A DNA stretch of 29,067 bases from a virus: positions 1 to 29,067 of IMG/VR virus record IMGVR_UViG_3300015368_000316; one strand, written 5' to 3'. Every line of letters starts with the position of its first letter. Position 1 is the stretch's first letter. Below, one piece after another: positions 17,349 to 24,439 of the stretch. Both the position numbers and the translations under genes were made by a program. The notes beneath the pieces were generated by a model that searched no databases, was not told the DNA's origin, and worked only from the letters and a program-made list of their open reading frames with translations.

Positions 17349-17539
17349 TATGCGTAGGGCTGTTGGTGGCTTACTGCTTCACCGCTACGCCGGGGCCGGT
17401 CGATTCGTTCTGCCTTGTTTACCAACCAGTGGTGTTGGCAAAGGGCGACGGGGCGATCGTGGGAACGGCAGCGGCTAAGCGGAGGATCTTGGCGAATGAA
17501 ATCTTTTATCGGCAATGGTGCAAGGAAGCCAGGAAATGA
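17345..17539 (+). CDS. Small Cys-containing protein of the lysis cassette
   Basis: 64 residues; the ATG overlaps the previous stop (ATGA) and GAAGGAG lies upstream. The hydrophobic start MICVGLLVAYCFTATPG could be a short signal or anchor, but the residue before the second Cys is Tyr, so it is not a normal lipobox. DSFCLVYQPV, then KRRILANEIFYRQWC, resembles small proteins I recall next to holins in alphaproteobacterial phages, sometimes suggested as Rz1-like. The remaining two Cys could form a disulphide. An outer-membrane spanin role is possible but weakly supported. Confidence 0.5.
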   Translation: MICVGLLVAYCFTATPGPVDSFCLVYQPVVLAKGDGAIVGTAAAKRRILANEIFYRQWCKEARK

Positions 17540-17811
17540 ACGAAGCCACGAATCTTATCTTAGCAATCTTCGGCGCGATTATGGTTTGGACTTCGTCGAT
17601 TGTTGGGGCGGTGCTTTGGCTCAGCGGGAAGTTCCGCGGTGTGGAGCAGACGATTTATAAAGAAATGGATAAGCTACGGAGAGAAGTAGAAGCGCGGCAT
17701 TATAATATAAACACTAGGATACAACGGTTGGAGATAAAGCTGTTTGGGTTTGCGGGGCCGGACCGTAGTACAGCCACGACCCCGCAAGATAACGGGCAGG
17801 GTAACCTTTAG
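17536..17811 (+). CDS. Membrane-anchored coiled-coil protein, lysis cassette
   Basis: 91 residues from the ATG overlapping the previous stop (ATGA), with AAGGA 9 bases upstream. One strong membrane helix (LILAIFGAIMVWTSSIVGAVLWL) is followed by a charged coiled coil (EQTIYKEMDKLRREVEARHY to IQRLEIKL) and a polar tail. This shape fits an inner-membrane spanin-like or holin-associated protein. It is the last gene of the plus-strand unit, and its stop codon overlaps the stop of the convergent minus-strand gene. Confidence 0.55.
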   Translation: MNEATNLILAIFGAIMVWTSSIVGAVLWLSGKFRGVEQTIYKEMDKLRREVEARHYNINTRIQRLEIKLFGFAGPDRSTATTPQDNGQGNL

Positions 17812-18143
17812 CGGGCTATCAGCAGGCCAGTGGCGGCACCAGCGCCCGCGCCGATCACGGCATAGGAACCGGCAACGCTAGCGGTGGTTGTTGCGGCCAG
17901 GGTGCCGCCGACAATCGTGCCGCCAGCAGTGCCAACGATCGCACCAACACCGAAGCCGAGCGCGGCGCCTACGATAGCGCCGCCAACGATACGGTCAAGC
18001 GGCGAGCAGTTGGCCGGGATGAAGAACAGACCGCATTCCAGAATCGACGGTGCTCGTTCGTTACGACGGTCTTTGGCGGCCGCCGGCGCAACAAACGCGA
18101 CGGAGAGAACAAACGCGGCAAGGGTAAGAACAAGCTTTTTCAT
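17808..18143 (-). CDS. Secreted glycine-zipper protein, 111 aa
   Basis: The ATG at 18143 has GAGGAG 7 bases upstream. A clear signal peptide (MKKLVLTLAAFVLSVAFVAPAAA) is followed by a short charged mature N-terminus, two Cys (ECGLFFIPANC) that could pair, and a long Gly/Ala-rich hydrophobic region with GxxxG spacing (GGAIVGAALGFGVGAIVG and following). Glycine zippers pack in membranes or oligomerise. It is last in the replication unit, so it may be made early. Possible roles are envelope modification, superinfection exclusion or a lysis accessory; none can be chosen from the sequence. Confidence 0.65.
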   Translation of the reverse strand: MKKLVLTLAAFVLSVAFVAPAAAKDRRNERAPSILECGLFFIPANCSPLDRIVGGAIVGAALGFGVGAIVGTAGGTIVGGTLAATTTASVAGSYAVIGAGAGAATGLLIAR

Positions 18144-18191
18144 TTCAGAACTCCTCAAGTTAAGGGCGGAATGCCCTGTTAACGGGGAAGG

Positions 18192-18752
18192 TTAGGTCCC
18201 CGAAACGTATGCAATCACAAGGCGAGCGGGGTATACGCCCTCACCGACACGGCGGTTATGATTGCCTGAAACAATGATTGGGTTGTTGCCCTCGAACCCG
18301 GTCACGATGCCGACATGGCCCCCGTTGCGGCCTCGTGCGAATACAGCAATTGCTCCGACCTGTGGGCTTACATGCGGCAGGGTGGCCCAGTCGCGGGCCC
18401 GGTTGGGGTTCTTTATTTTGGCTGCGGCTTCAGGCGCAACCATCGCCATGAACTTGCCACACCATACTGCGTTCCAGCCGGTAGGGTTTGTGCCGAGGTA
18501 GTGCCGCGCCTTGTCTACTAGATAGTTGCCGGACGCAACTACGTCTTTAATAACTCGCCGGGCCTGCTTCTGGGTGTTACGGGCGGTTTCAACGATAATC
18601 TTAGGCGTTTGGTGGACTTCGTTAGACTGCCTGCATCCACGGTCATCGCAGAGGATGTATGATTCTGAGGCAGGGGCGTAGAGTTGTTTGGCGTAAGAGT
18701 TTGTGGAGGCTGTTAAGAGTAGTATAAGTGCCGTAGTTAGGGCTTTTAACAC
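18192..18752 (-). CDS. Secreted cell-wall hydrolase, TIGR02594 / CHAP-NlpC-like
   Basis: 186 residues from a GTG start with AGGAGA 8 bases upstream. The signal peptide (MLKALTTALILLLTASTNSYA) is probably cleaved after residue 21. Residues about 77-185 carry the papain-like hydrolase pattern: ARHYLGTN, WNAVWCGKF with catalytic Cys98, GAIAVFARGRNGGHVGIV with His146, and SGNHNRR. Such domains cut peptide bonds in peptidoglycan. Its own signal peptide means it can reach the periplasm without a holin. It lies on the strand opposite to the M15 endolysin, downstream of the replication genes, which is unusual for a lysis enzyme. Confidence 0.75.
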   Translation of the reverse strand: MLKALTTALILLLTASTNSYAKQLYAPASESYILCDDRGCRQSNEVHQTPKIIVETARNTQKQARRVIKDVVASGNYLVDKARHYLGTNPTGWNAVWCGKFMAMVAPEAAAKIKNPNRARDWATLPHVSPQVGAIAVFARGRNGGHVGIVTGFEGNNPIIVSGNHNRRVGEGVYPARLVIAYVSGT

Positions 18753-18796
18753 AAGACTTCTCCTAAGTTGTTGATGATGGTTAGATTATGGCCCGT

Positions 18797-18835
18797 GCGC
18801 GGTGGGAAGTCAATCCTGCGATTTGATCACCGCGC
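18797..18835 (-). promoter_or_regulatory. 8-bp inverted repeat at end of ATPase gene
   Basis: GCGCGGTG (18797-18804) and CACCGCGC (18828-18835) are exact inverted complements around a 23-base spacer, and they span the ATPase stop codon. The stretch 18753-18809 between the ATPase and the secreted hydrolase is the longest noncoding gap in the window (57 bases). No T-run follows on the minus strand, so it may be a weak terminator, an attenuator or chance. Confidence 0.3.
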
Positions 18836-20045
18836 GCCAATGGAACTGGCGTGTGTTGGGATTGAGGCCGTCGGATTTTTCAAGCAGGCCGGAGCGCTCC
18901 ATGATCTCGATGACCCGCATCACGCTGTGAGCCGGGACTCGGTCGCGGGCGAAGTTGACGACTTTGTTCTCGGCCACCCCTTCGCGCTTGAGATCGGAGG
19001 CGAGGATGTAGTGGTAGATTTCGTCCATGGCCTTGGAGTCGGCACCGATCGCCCCGGCTTTGAAGATCTCAGGCATGAAGCCCTCGGCCTCAAGGAGCCA
19101 ACCCATGGCGGTGTTGAACACGGCCTTGGTCAGGAGGAGTTGGTTGCCGGAATCCACCGCGGCGATCATAGACAACTTAAGAAGATGCGCCAATCGTCGG
19201 GTGTTATAATGGGTGAGTTTTGGATGGTTTGGCACAGGGGCTTGGTCGAGCTTGCGCCAGTTGTTAATGGCGGCGCGGTAGTCTTCGGTGGCCACGAAAG
19301 GACCACTAAGAGAATTAATAAGACGGAGGTCGTGAACCATGTCAGGGCTAAGACCCCGAGCGCTTTGGGCAAAGAAATCATCGGAGATGATCCTTTCGTC
19401 GGAGAAGATCATAAGGACGCGGGAGGTGAAGCCTTGGTCCCAGGCGTTTTCGGGCATGAACTTGATGAGGTTGGAGGGGGTGGTTCCAGAAAGGATTGAA
19501 AGCTGTGGATGCTCGATAAGAATTTTAATATCATTTCCGCGTCGACGCTGTGCATAGGGTACGGTGACATCGTAGAACGTTGTAAGTCCTCCAATAATTT
19601 CATCGTCAAACTTGTGCATAAATGCTGATAGTTCGTCTGCAACAATGAACATCGAGTTGTATTCAAGGGGCCCCTCCGGGAGTCGGATTATGGATCGCTT
19701 GGAGTCGACAAGAGCGTCGACCATGGAAGCCATTGACATTGAAGTTGGTGAGAGGTGAAAGTCAGGTAACTCACGATAGAACTTTGCACAAGCCATGATG
19801 GTTCTAGTTTTTCCGACCCCTGGATGACCAACGAGGAATACATACAGGTTAGGATAAAGTGGGGCGGAAGTTTGTAGCCAGACTTTTTGTTCAAGTACGG
19901 CCCCGATGGTTCCAATGGCAGCCCACTTACGGAAGATAGGAGCGCTCTCGAGATTGCTCGCATGGTCAACGAAGCTTTCTATCCAAGAGCCCAACTTTCG
20001 GCGACCGCTTCCGTTGGTCATGCCCGGTGTAGTCTTTGAGGCCAT
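18810..20045 (-). CDS. P-loop ATPase (DUF3987-like, replication-associated)
   Basis: 411 residues from ATG 20045, which has AAGGA 8 bases upstream; ATG 20051 is an alternative. Walker A is LVGHPGVGKT (71-80) and Walker B is MFIVADE (132-138). The opening GSWIESFVDHASNLESAPIFRKW and the YPNLYVFLVGHPG context resemble DUF3987-type ATPases found next to phage primase, helicase or polymerase genes. The C-terminal 100 residues look like a winged-helix (NKVVNFARDRVPAHSVMRVIEIME). It may act as a replicative helicase or loader. The gene overlaps the polymerase gene by 80 bases, so the two are probably translated together. No primase motif was seen. Confidence 0.65.
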   Translation of the reverse strand: MASKTTPGMTNGSGRRKLGSWIESFVDHASNLESAPIFRKWAAIGTIGAVLEQKVWLQTSAPLYPNLYVFLVGHPGVGKTRTIMACAKFYRELPDFHLSPTSMSMASMVDALVDSKRSIIRLPEGPLEYNSMFIVADELSAFMHKFDDEIIGGLTTFYDVTVPYAQRRRGNDIKILIEHPQLSILSGTTPSNLIKFMPENAWDQGFTSRVLMIFSDERIISDDFFAQSARGLSPDMVHDLRLINSLSGPFVATEDYRAAINNWRKLDQAPVPNHPKLTHYNTRRLAHLLKLSMIAAVDSGNQLLLTKAVFNTAMGWLLEAEGFMPEIFKAGAIGADSKAMDEIYHYILASDLKREGVAENKVVNFARDRVPAHSVMRVIEIMERSGLLEKSDGLNPNTRQFHWRAVIKSQD

Positions 20046-21450
20046 CAACATTTTCCTTAGAGTAATCGCCTTTGTTCCAGCCGACTTTGCAGTCGTATGG
20101 GATGGTCATATCGCGGTTGTTTTTGAGGGGGATGGCTTCGAGGAGTTGGGCTTGGATGAGGGGGATGATGCGGTCTTCGTGGGCTTCGGGGTAGGCGATG
20201 GTGATGGCGTCGTGGTCTTGGAAGATGACGATGGCGTCGCGGGCCGACCAGATGCGAAGCATGGCGGAGTTTACGATGTCCGCCAAGGAACATTGGGGGT
20301 CGTACGCAATAGCTTCACGTAGAACGCCCTCGTCATTTCGTCGGCCCCAGAACTGACGTTTGCGTCCAGTAAGCGAAGTAAGAGTTCCAGCTCGTCGGAG
20401 GCTAGAGTCAACGTGGCTTTGCCATTGCTGGTGGGCAGGGAAGGCTCGGAAGTACTTGGGCTGAAAGGCTTCGACGACGCCAAGGGGGAGCTTGGCCTGT
20501 GCAGAGAGAGTTGCAGGTTTACCTCCGTAGTTACTTCCGTGCCCAAGTTTTTTGCACATGAAGCGGTAAGTGTAATGTCGGTAGTAAGGCTGCTCGGCGA
20601 TATCTTTATCTTGCTTGAGGTCACCTGTCCAAGGGAGGTCAGGCCAGCAAATTCTAGCAACTGCTGTATGTACGTCGCCAGATTCAACGGCATCGAGGTA
20701 GAGTCCATCATTGAAAAGGTTCCATTCGATTGCGCCGACGCAATAGCTCTCTCCGGACTTCGCGTCGAACTTGGCAAACTTCATTCCAGGATCGGCGATG
20801 AAGATAGAACGGAGAGACTCTTCGACATTCTGTAGGTTGCCTCCGGTTCCAAACTCAGAAAAGCTAGAACTCCAGCGGCCAGTAGAAGTACCAGCAATAT
20901 TGTAGCTAGTTCGAAGTCTTCCATCGGGGTCAATGCTCGTTTTGAGGACGGAGATTTTCTTGCCAAGGTCCCGCATGGTTGTGATGTGGCGGACGATCTG
21001 GCGGGCGATTAGGTATTGTTCCATCTTTTCAAGGGCTTCGCGGTTGACGGTGACCGTGCCGCCGCGCTTGATGGCCGGGATGGCGAGCTGGTTGTAGAAG
21101 AGGTCTTTTAGATCGGCCGGGGACCGCCAGTTGAAGTGGGGGAGGCCGACCCCTTCGAAGACGATGCGTTCGAGGTTGGAGTTGAGGTGCTCGATCTTGG
21201 TGAAGTAAGAGTCGATGACTTCGGCTTTACGAGCCTGATCAACCAAGACTCCCCGCAGTCGCATTTCCAAAGCTGGACCTTGTAACGCCCTCGAGAAGGT
21301 GTATGTACGATTCGTGAACTCATCCAATTGCGGTAAAAGCGCATCGAGAACCTCCGCGGTGATGCAGCAGTCGAGGCCGTTGTAGACTTGATCGGCTTCC
21401 CACTTTGAGAGGTCGGTGGGGGCGATGGTGGAGGTGTTGATTATACGCAT
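19966..21450 (-). CDS. DNA polymerase family A, polymerase subunit with Exo III
   Basis: 494 residues. Near the N-terminus, YNGLD (Y23, D27) is the Exo III signature of a 3'-5' exonuclease whose Exo I and Exo II lie in the separate gene at 21648-22760. Polymerase motifs: TSTGRWSS (188-195), motif A with D229 in KFDAKSGES, motif B R296-xxx-K300-xxxxG305xxY308G, and motif C QDHDA with H413 and D414. His304 sits where Pol I has Phe762 and T7 polymerase has Tyr526. Motif C has Ala where Pol I has Glu. Both metal-binding Asp are kept, so synthesis should be intact. No good ribosome binding site precedes the ATG; translation probably depends on the 65-residue ORF ending 3 bases upstream. Confidence 0.9.
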   Translation of the reverse strand: MRIINTSTIAPTDLSKWEADQVYNGLDCCITAEVLDALLPQLDEFTNRTYTFSRALQGPALEMRLRGVLVDQARKAEVIDSYFTKIEHLNSNLERIVFEGVGLPHFNWRSPADLKDLFYNQLAIPAIKRGGTVTVNREALEKMEQYLIARQIVRHITTMRDLGKKISVLKTSIDPDGRLRTSYNIAGTSTGRWSSSFSEFGTGGNLQNVEESLRSIFIADPGMKFAKFDAKSGESYCVGAIEWNLFNDGLYLDAVESGDVHTAVARICWPDLPWTGDLKQDKDIAEQPYYRHYTYRFMCKKLGHGSNYGGKPATLSAQAKLPLGVVEAFQPKYFRAFPAHQQWQSHVDSSLRRAGTLTSLTGRKRQFWGRRNDEGVLREAIAYDPQCSLADIVNSAMLRIWSARDAIVIFQDHDAITIAYPEAHEDRIIPLIQAQLLEAIPLKNNRDMTIPYDCKVGWNKGDYSKENVDGLKDYTGHDQRKRSPKVGLLDRKLR

Positions 21451-21453
21451 AGA

Positions 21454-21651
21454 CTAGTTAAGTTTCTTGTGTCGTGCAAGATGGTCTGCCACGATCTCAT
21501 TCATGAACTCAGGCAAAGTCTCTCCTTGTTCGATCGCTTCAGAGATTGCCTTCTCTGCGGCAGCGAAGTTCTTCTTGATCTGCTCGGTTATGCGATCGAG
21601 TTCCTTAATCTCTTCGGGGGTCATCCCGTCTTCCCAAGATTTCTTTGTCAT
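21454..21651 (-). CDS. Small ORF separating the two polymerase genes, 65 aa
   Basis: The ATG overlaps the stop of the UDG-exonuclease gene (ATGA), and its TAG ends 3 bases before the polymerase ATG. The product is acidic and helical (TPEEIKELDRITEQIKKNFA, then AAEKAISEAIEQG) without recognised motifs. Its codons have mixed third positions, unlike the C-ending codons on both flanks, which suggests a separate origin. It might be an inserted gene, or it might hold the two polymerase parts together. Function unknown. Confidence 0.6.
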   Translation of the reverse strand: MTKKSWEDGMTPEEIKELDRITEQIKKNFAAAEKAISEAIEQGETLPEFMNEIVADHLARHKKLN

Positions 21652-22760
21652 GCGTCGGCCTTTATGGTTTGAGAGTTCTTATGCTCTTGCTTCCACGCCC
21701 CGTGGTCGGTGTAGATCGAGCCGAGGAAGCCGAGGCCTTTGAGGGCTTCGGGCTGAAGGGCGTGTTGGAGAAGCATGGTGTCTTCGCAGGCGCCAAAGGT
21801 AGGAACGCGGTTGGCGCGCCATGTGAAGGCGAGGTCGTAGAGGCCGTTTTGGAAAACCTTGCGGATGGATCGGTCTTCGAGGATGGACCGGATAAAGACC
21901 CAAGCGGCCGATTCATCGGCGAGGGTTTTCCAATAGCTTTTGTTTCGCTTGCGCGAGTCCCAGATAGGGACGACCAAGGCGGTGGTGGGAGTGGGGGCGA
22001 AGCCGATGCAGGTGATTTGGTTCCCGGCGGTTTCGATGTCGACCGCGGCGAAGTCGGTGATGTAGCGGCGCTTGAACTCCCAGAGATCGGCGAGGTCGGG
22101 TTCGATCCAGATTTCACAAGCTGGGCGGCGGACCTCGGGAAACTCGGCCTCGCGTTTGGCCTTGACGAGGTCCATCACGGTGACGGGGCGGAGTTCCCAT
22201 TGGCGAAGGACAGCGGCCGGGTGGTATGTAGGAAGCACTTTGTATCCAACAGCAGTATGGGTGGATAGCCGAGTGGAACCGCGAACCTTAGAGATGCCTG
22301 TAAGTCCGCACAGTGCCCAGAGAGGCGTATTGCCGAAGGCGATAACCAAGTTCGGATCGATGGCGATGATTTCATCGGCGAGGGCCTCGAGGTGGGGGAT
22401 GTATTCGCGGGAGACGTAGCCGGATTTCTTCCGGTGGCCGCCGGTTAGGAGAGGATAGCCCCGGAGGCCGTCGCGCTTGTCAACGAATAGGGACCCGATG
22501 TCGTTGGCATGGGGGTGGAACGGGAAGACGTTGGCGCGGTGGACCTCTGGGTGTAGGCGCCAGACAGCGTCGATGCAGGCCGGATCGCCGAGGTTCCAGA
22601 AGCGAGAGATGAAGGAGTGGTCCTCGGAGGTGAGGGTGATGATGTCGGCCTCGTCGAGGAGGCGAAGTAACTCCACGCCACTTGCCCCGACGAAGCCGAA
22701 ACCCAGCTTTGCCTCATTACTGCCGTAAGCTTCGCCGAGGAGAACTATGGGCTTAGTCAC
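21648..22760 (-). CDS. UDG-like domain fused to N-terminal part of polymerase 3'-5' exonuclease
   Basis: 370 residues from GTG 22760, which overlaps the preceding gene by 8 bases; the longer version from 22871 would overlap that gene almost completely. Residues 1-205 resemble family 4/5 uracil-DNA glycosylases: LLGEAYGSNEAKLGFGFVG (7-25) and YHPAAVLR (179-186). The Cys set of family 4 iron-sulphur enzymes is not apparent. Residues 235-370 are a DnaQ-like fold with Exo I D241-x-E243 (VDIET) and Exo II N305-xxx-D309 (FQNGLYDL). The protein stops just after GLGFLGSIYTDHGAWK, before Exo III, which is in the polymerase gene. SPO1 polymerase is a known case with a UDG-like N-terminus in one chain; here the chain is divided. 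Confidence 0.8.
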   Translation of the reverse strand: MTKPIVLLGEAYGSNEAKLGFGFVGASGVELLRLLDEADIITLTSEDHSFISRFWNLGDPACIDAVWRLHPEVHRANVFPFHPHANDIGSLFVDKRDGLRGYPLLTGGHRKKSGYVSREYIPHLEALADEIIAIDPNLVIAFGNTPLWALCGLTGISKVRGSTRLSTHTAVGYKVLPTYHPAAVLRQWELRPVTVMDLVKAKREAEFPEVRRPACEIWIEPDLADLWEFKRRYITDFAAVDIETAGNQITCIGFAPTPTTALVVPIWDSRKRNKSYWKTLADESAAWVFIRSILEDRSIRKVFQNGLYDLAFTWRANRVPTFGACEDTMLLQHALQPEALKGLGFLGSIYTDHGAWKQEHKNSQTIKADA

Positions 22761-22941
22761 GGGTAACACCCAGTTGATCCACCAGCATTCGTGCCAAGGT
22801 TTCGATGACATGCGTGGCGTTGATGTAGGTGGTGCCCTCAGCCAAGGGCATGATAGCAACCTTGATCCCAAGCTCCTTAAGATGCTCAGGGTTGGTGCTT
22901 AGCTTGTCTGTGGGGTCGTAGATAACGTGAATGCTAGCCAT
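22753..22941 (-). CDS. Small hypothetical protein, 62 aa
   Basis: The ATG at 22941 lies 8 bases inside the preceding gene with AAAGGTG upstream. The product (MASIHVIYDPTDKLSTNPEH, then KVAIMPLAEGTTYINATHVI) has an alternating beta-alpha pattern with no known motif. It sits directly before the UDG-exonuclease gene and overlaps its GTG, so it is probably co-translated with the replication genes. Function unknown. Confidence 0.55.
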   Translation of the reverse strand: MASIHVIYDPTDKLSTNPEHLKELGIKVAIMPLAEGTTYINATHVIETLARMLVDQLGVTRD

Positions 22942-23119
22942 CTTCAAACACCTTTAGGGTTGTGGACTCATCCTTGGTTAAATACTCCACTCGATACATC
23001 GAGCCTTCTAGGAAGTACTTAAGCAAGCGGGAGAGGTTGCGGGTGTAGACGGGATCGCCAGAGAATTGGATATAGGCTTTGGGGGCCGAAGGATGCTGTA
23101 CCTTGTCTTCGGCCCCCAC
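22934..23119 (-). CDS. Small hypothetical protein, 61 aa
   Basis: It starts with GTG 6 bases after the stop of the putative ssDNA-binding gene; GGAG 9 bases upstream supports this start. The product has AYIQFSGDPVYTRNLSRLLK and ends with a beta-like MYRVEYLTKDESTTLKVFEDG. No family is recognised. It may be a small accessory of the neighbouring recombination genes. Confidence 0.5.
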   Translation of the reverse strand: MGAEDKVQHPSAPKAYIQFSGDPVYTRNLSRLLKYFLEGSMYRVEYLTKDESTTLKVFEDG

Positions 23120-23125
23120 TTCGCC

Positions 23126-23584
23126 TTACTCCACGACGAAGGTCTTGTTGATCCGCGCGAAGAACGACTCGCCATCCTTCGACGGTTCGTGGTTCACGAA
23201 GACCCCGACCTCGGCGCCGGGGGTCGACTCGATACCTTCACGAAGCGACTCGGCGGCGTTCATGTCGATGCCACAATGTTCGAGGAACTCCTTGAGGCGC
23301 CAGATCGAGCCCTCGGTCAGGTAGTAGGTGTTCTTCATGGTGACTTCGGACAGCTTCCGGGCGCCGAGGTAGGCCTTGAGTTCGTCAGGGTCCACGTCGT
23401 CACCGGCCGAGATCAGCTTGTGGGTGAATTCCACGAACTCGGTCTGTTTCTGCGAGGACTTATCGAACCGCGGCTGGCCGACAATCGAGGTGATGTAGGA
23501 GCCGACCGGCGCCGGCTTCGGCTTTTCGACATCGGACGGGGCGCGGTCGAGGATGGAGCCGAAGGTAGTGGGGGATTGTGCCAT
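23126..23584 (-). CDS. Putative ssDNA-binding protein (DUF669-like)
   Basis: 152 residues; AGGAAA upstream of the ATG lies inside the end of the ATPase gene. Features are a short disordered N-terminus, then VGSYITSIVGQPRFDKSSQKQTEFVEFTHKLISAG, which looks like the first strands of an OB-type fold with a Lys/Arg/Ser loop. A helix with aromatic residues follows (YYLTEGSIWRLKEFLEHCGID), and beta segments with GVFVNHEPSKDGESFFARI close the chain. This pattern resembles DUF669-type proteins encoded beside Sak4-like ATPases. It could coat single-stranded DNA for the annealase. The assignment is by context and pattern, not by a decisive motif. Confidence 0.45.
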   Translation of the reverse strand: MAQSPTTFGSILDRAPSDVEKPKPAPVGSYITSIVGQPRFDKSSQKQTEFVEFTHKLISAGDDVDPDELKAYLGARKLSEVTMKNTYYLTEGSIWRLKEFLEHCGIDMNAAESLREGIESTPGAEVGVFVNHEPSKDGESFFARINKTFVVE

Positions 23585-23587
23585 TGG

Positions 23588-24439
23588 TTATGCTTTCCTG
23601 ATAAGTTTGGGTTTGGGTGCTTGGGCAGGTGCCTTGCGCATGATCTCAAAGAACGTCGCCAGCCCGGTTTCGATTGGAAGGGACTTTTCGTCGAAAGCGT
23701 TCGGGTTGGTATTGGCGAGGTCGATCATAGCGTCGGAAGAGAGTTGGATGGTCCGCTTGCCTCCTTTGTTGGTGTAACGAACGTAGTTCGGGAAGTACTG
23801 GGGGATCTTGGGCGAGAGTTTCTGGCCGACCCCCTGAGGGAAGATCTTGGTGGTGCCATCGCCTTGTTCCATGTATTGACCGTGGGCGATGACGATGAGG
23901 TTGGTGGCGAAGCTGTCGGAGGTGAGCAGGGCGAGGGTGGACTCGACCGCGTCTTGGGCGTTGCCATAGACGGCTCGGCCATCGAACTTGCCGGTGCCTG
24001 CGCCGGGGATCACACTCATGCACCAATCATAAGCAGCGTCGCAAAGACGGCTAAGACTATCGATAACCAAAATGCAATCAGGGCCCCAGTCAGAAGGGAT
24101 GCCAAGATCGATTTCATCGCCTGAATCATCTTTGTATTTCCATCGGTCGAGCATCTTTGTGCCTTCGATGAAGGCGGTGGCTTTTTGGATAACCGGCCCG
24201 GAGGAGGTCATCTTGGAGACATCGCGCAGGGACCGGAACTCTACGTTGTCGAGTTTATCGGGGCATTGTTCGGAGATGAGCTTGGCGAGGATGTCGAGGA
24301 GGTTGTCGAAGTCGAGTATGCGAAGCTTGTAGCCGGCCTCTACGAGAGAGACAAGCGAGCCGGTTTTGCCTGACTTGGCATCGCCGAGGAGGAGGAGTTT
24401 GACGTAGTCGTTGGATTGGTGCTTAGAGAGACTTGGCAT
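23588..24439 (-). CDS. Sak4-like RecA-fold ATPase / single-strand annealase
   Basis: 283 residues from ATG 24439, which has GAGAA about 8 bases upstream and overlaps the previous gene by 17 bases. Walker A is GDAKSGKT (19-26) and Walker B is CILVIDS with D127. A later IVIAHGQYMEQ segment fits the sensor strand of RecA-fold proteins. The short core and lack of a RecA N-terminal domain match the Sak4 or AAA_24 group, whose members anneal single strands together with a cognate SSB. A putative SSB gene lies directly downstream and a Cas4-like nuclease two genes upstream, so this is probably the phage recombination module. Confidence 0.75.
   Translation of the reverse strand: MPSLSKHQSNDYVKLLLLGDAKSGKTGSLVSLVEAGYKLRILDFDNLLDILAKLISEQCPDKLDNVEFRSLRDVSKMTSSGPVIQKATAFIEGTKMLDRWKYKDDSGDEIDLGIPSDWGPDCILVIDSLSRLCDAAYDWCMSVIPGAGTGKFDGRAVYGNAQDAVESTLALLTSDSFATNLIVIAHGQYMEQGDGTTKIFPQGVGQKLSPKIPQYFPNYVRYTNKGGKRTIQLSSDAMIDLANTNPNAFDEKSLPIETGLATFFEIMRKAPAQAPKPKLIRKA

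Noticed and set aside
18163-18177. 5-bp stem AGGGC/GCCCT between the two secreted genes as a terminator
   Set aside because: The stem is too short and no T-run follows on the minus strand.
18768-19499. Plus-strand ORF opposite the ATPase gene
   Set aside because: Antisense to a conserved P-loop gene and without recognisable content.
21645-22268. Plus-strand ORF opposite the UDG-exonuclease gene
   Set aside because: The minus frame holds Exo I and Exo II; the plus frame is low in complexity and lacks start signals.
23066-24124. Long plus-strand ORF (352 codons) across the Sak4-like and ssDNA-binding genes
   Set aside because: It is antisense to two well-supported genes; the minus frame carries Walker motifs and good ribosome binding sites, and the plus frame arises from biased third positions.
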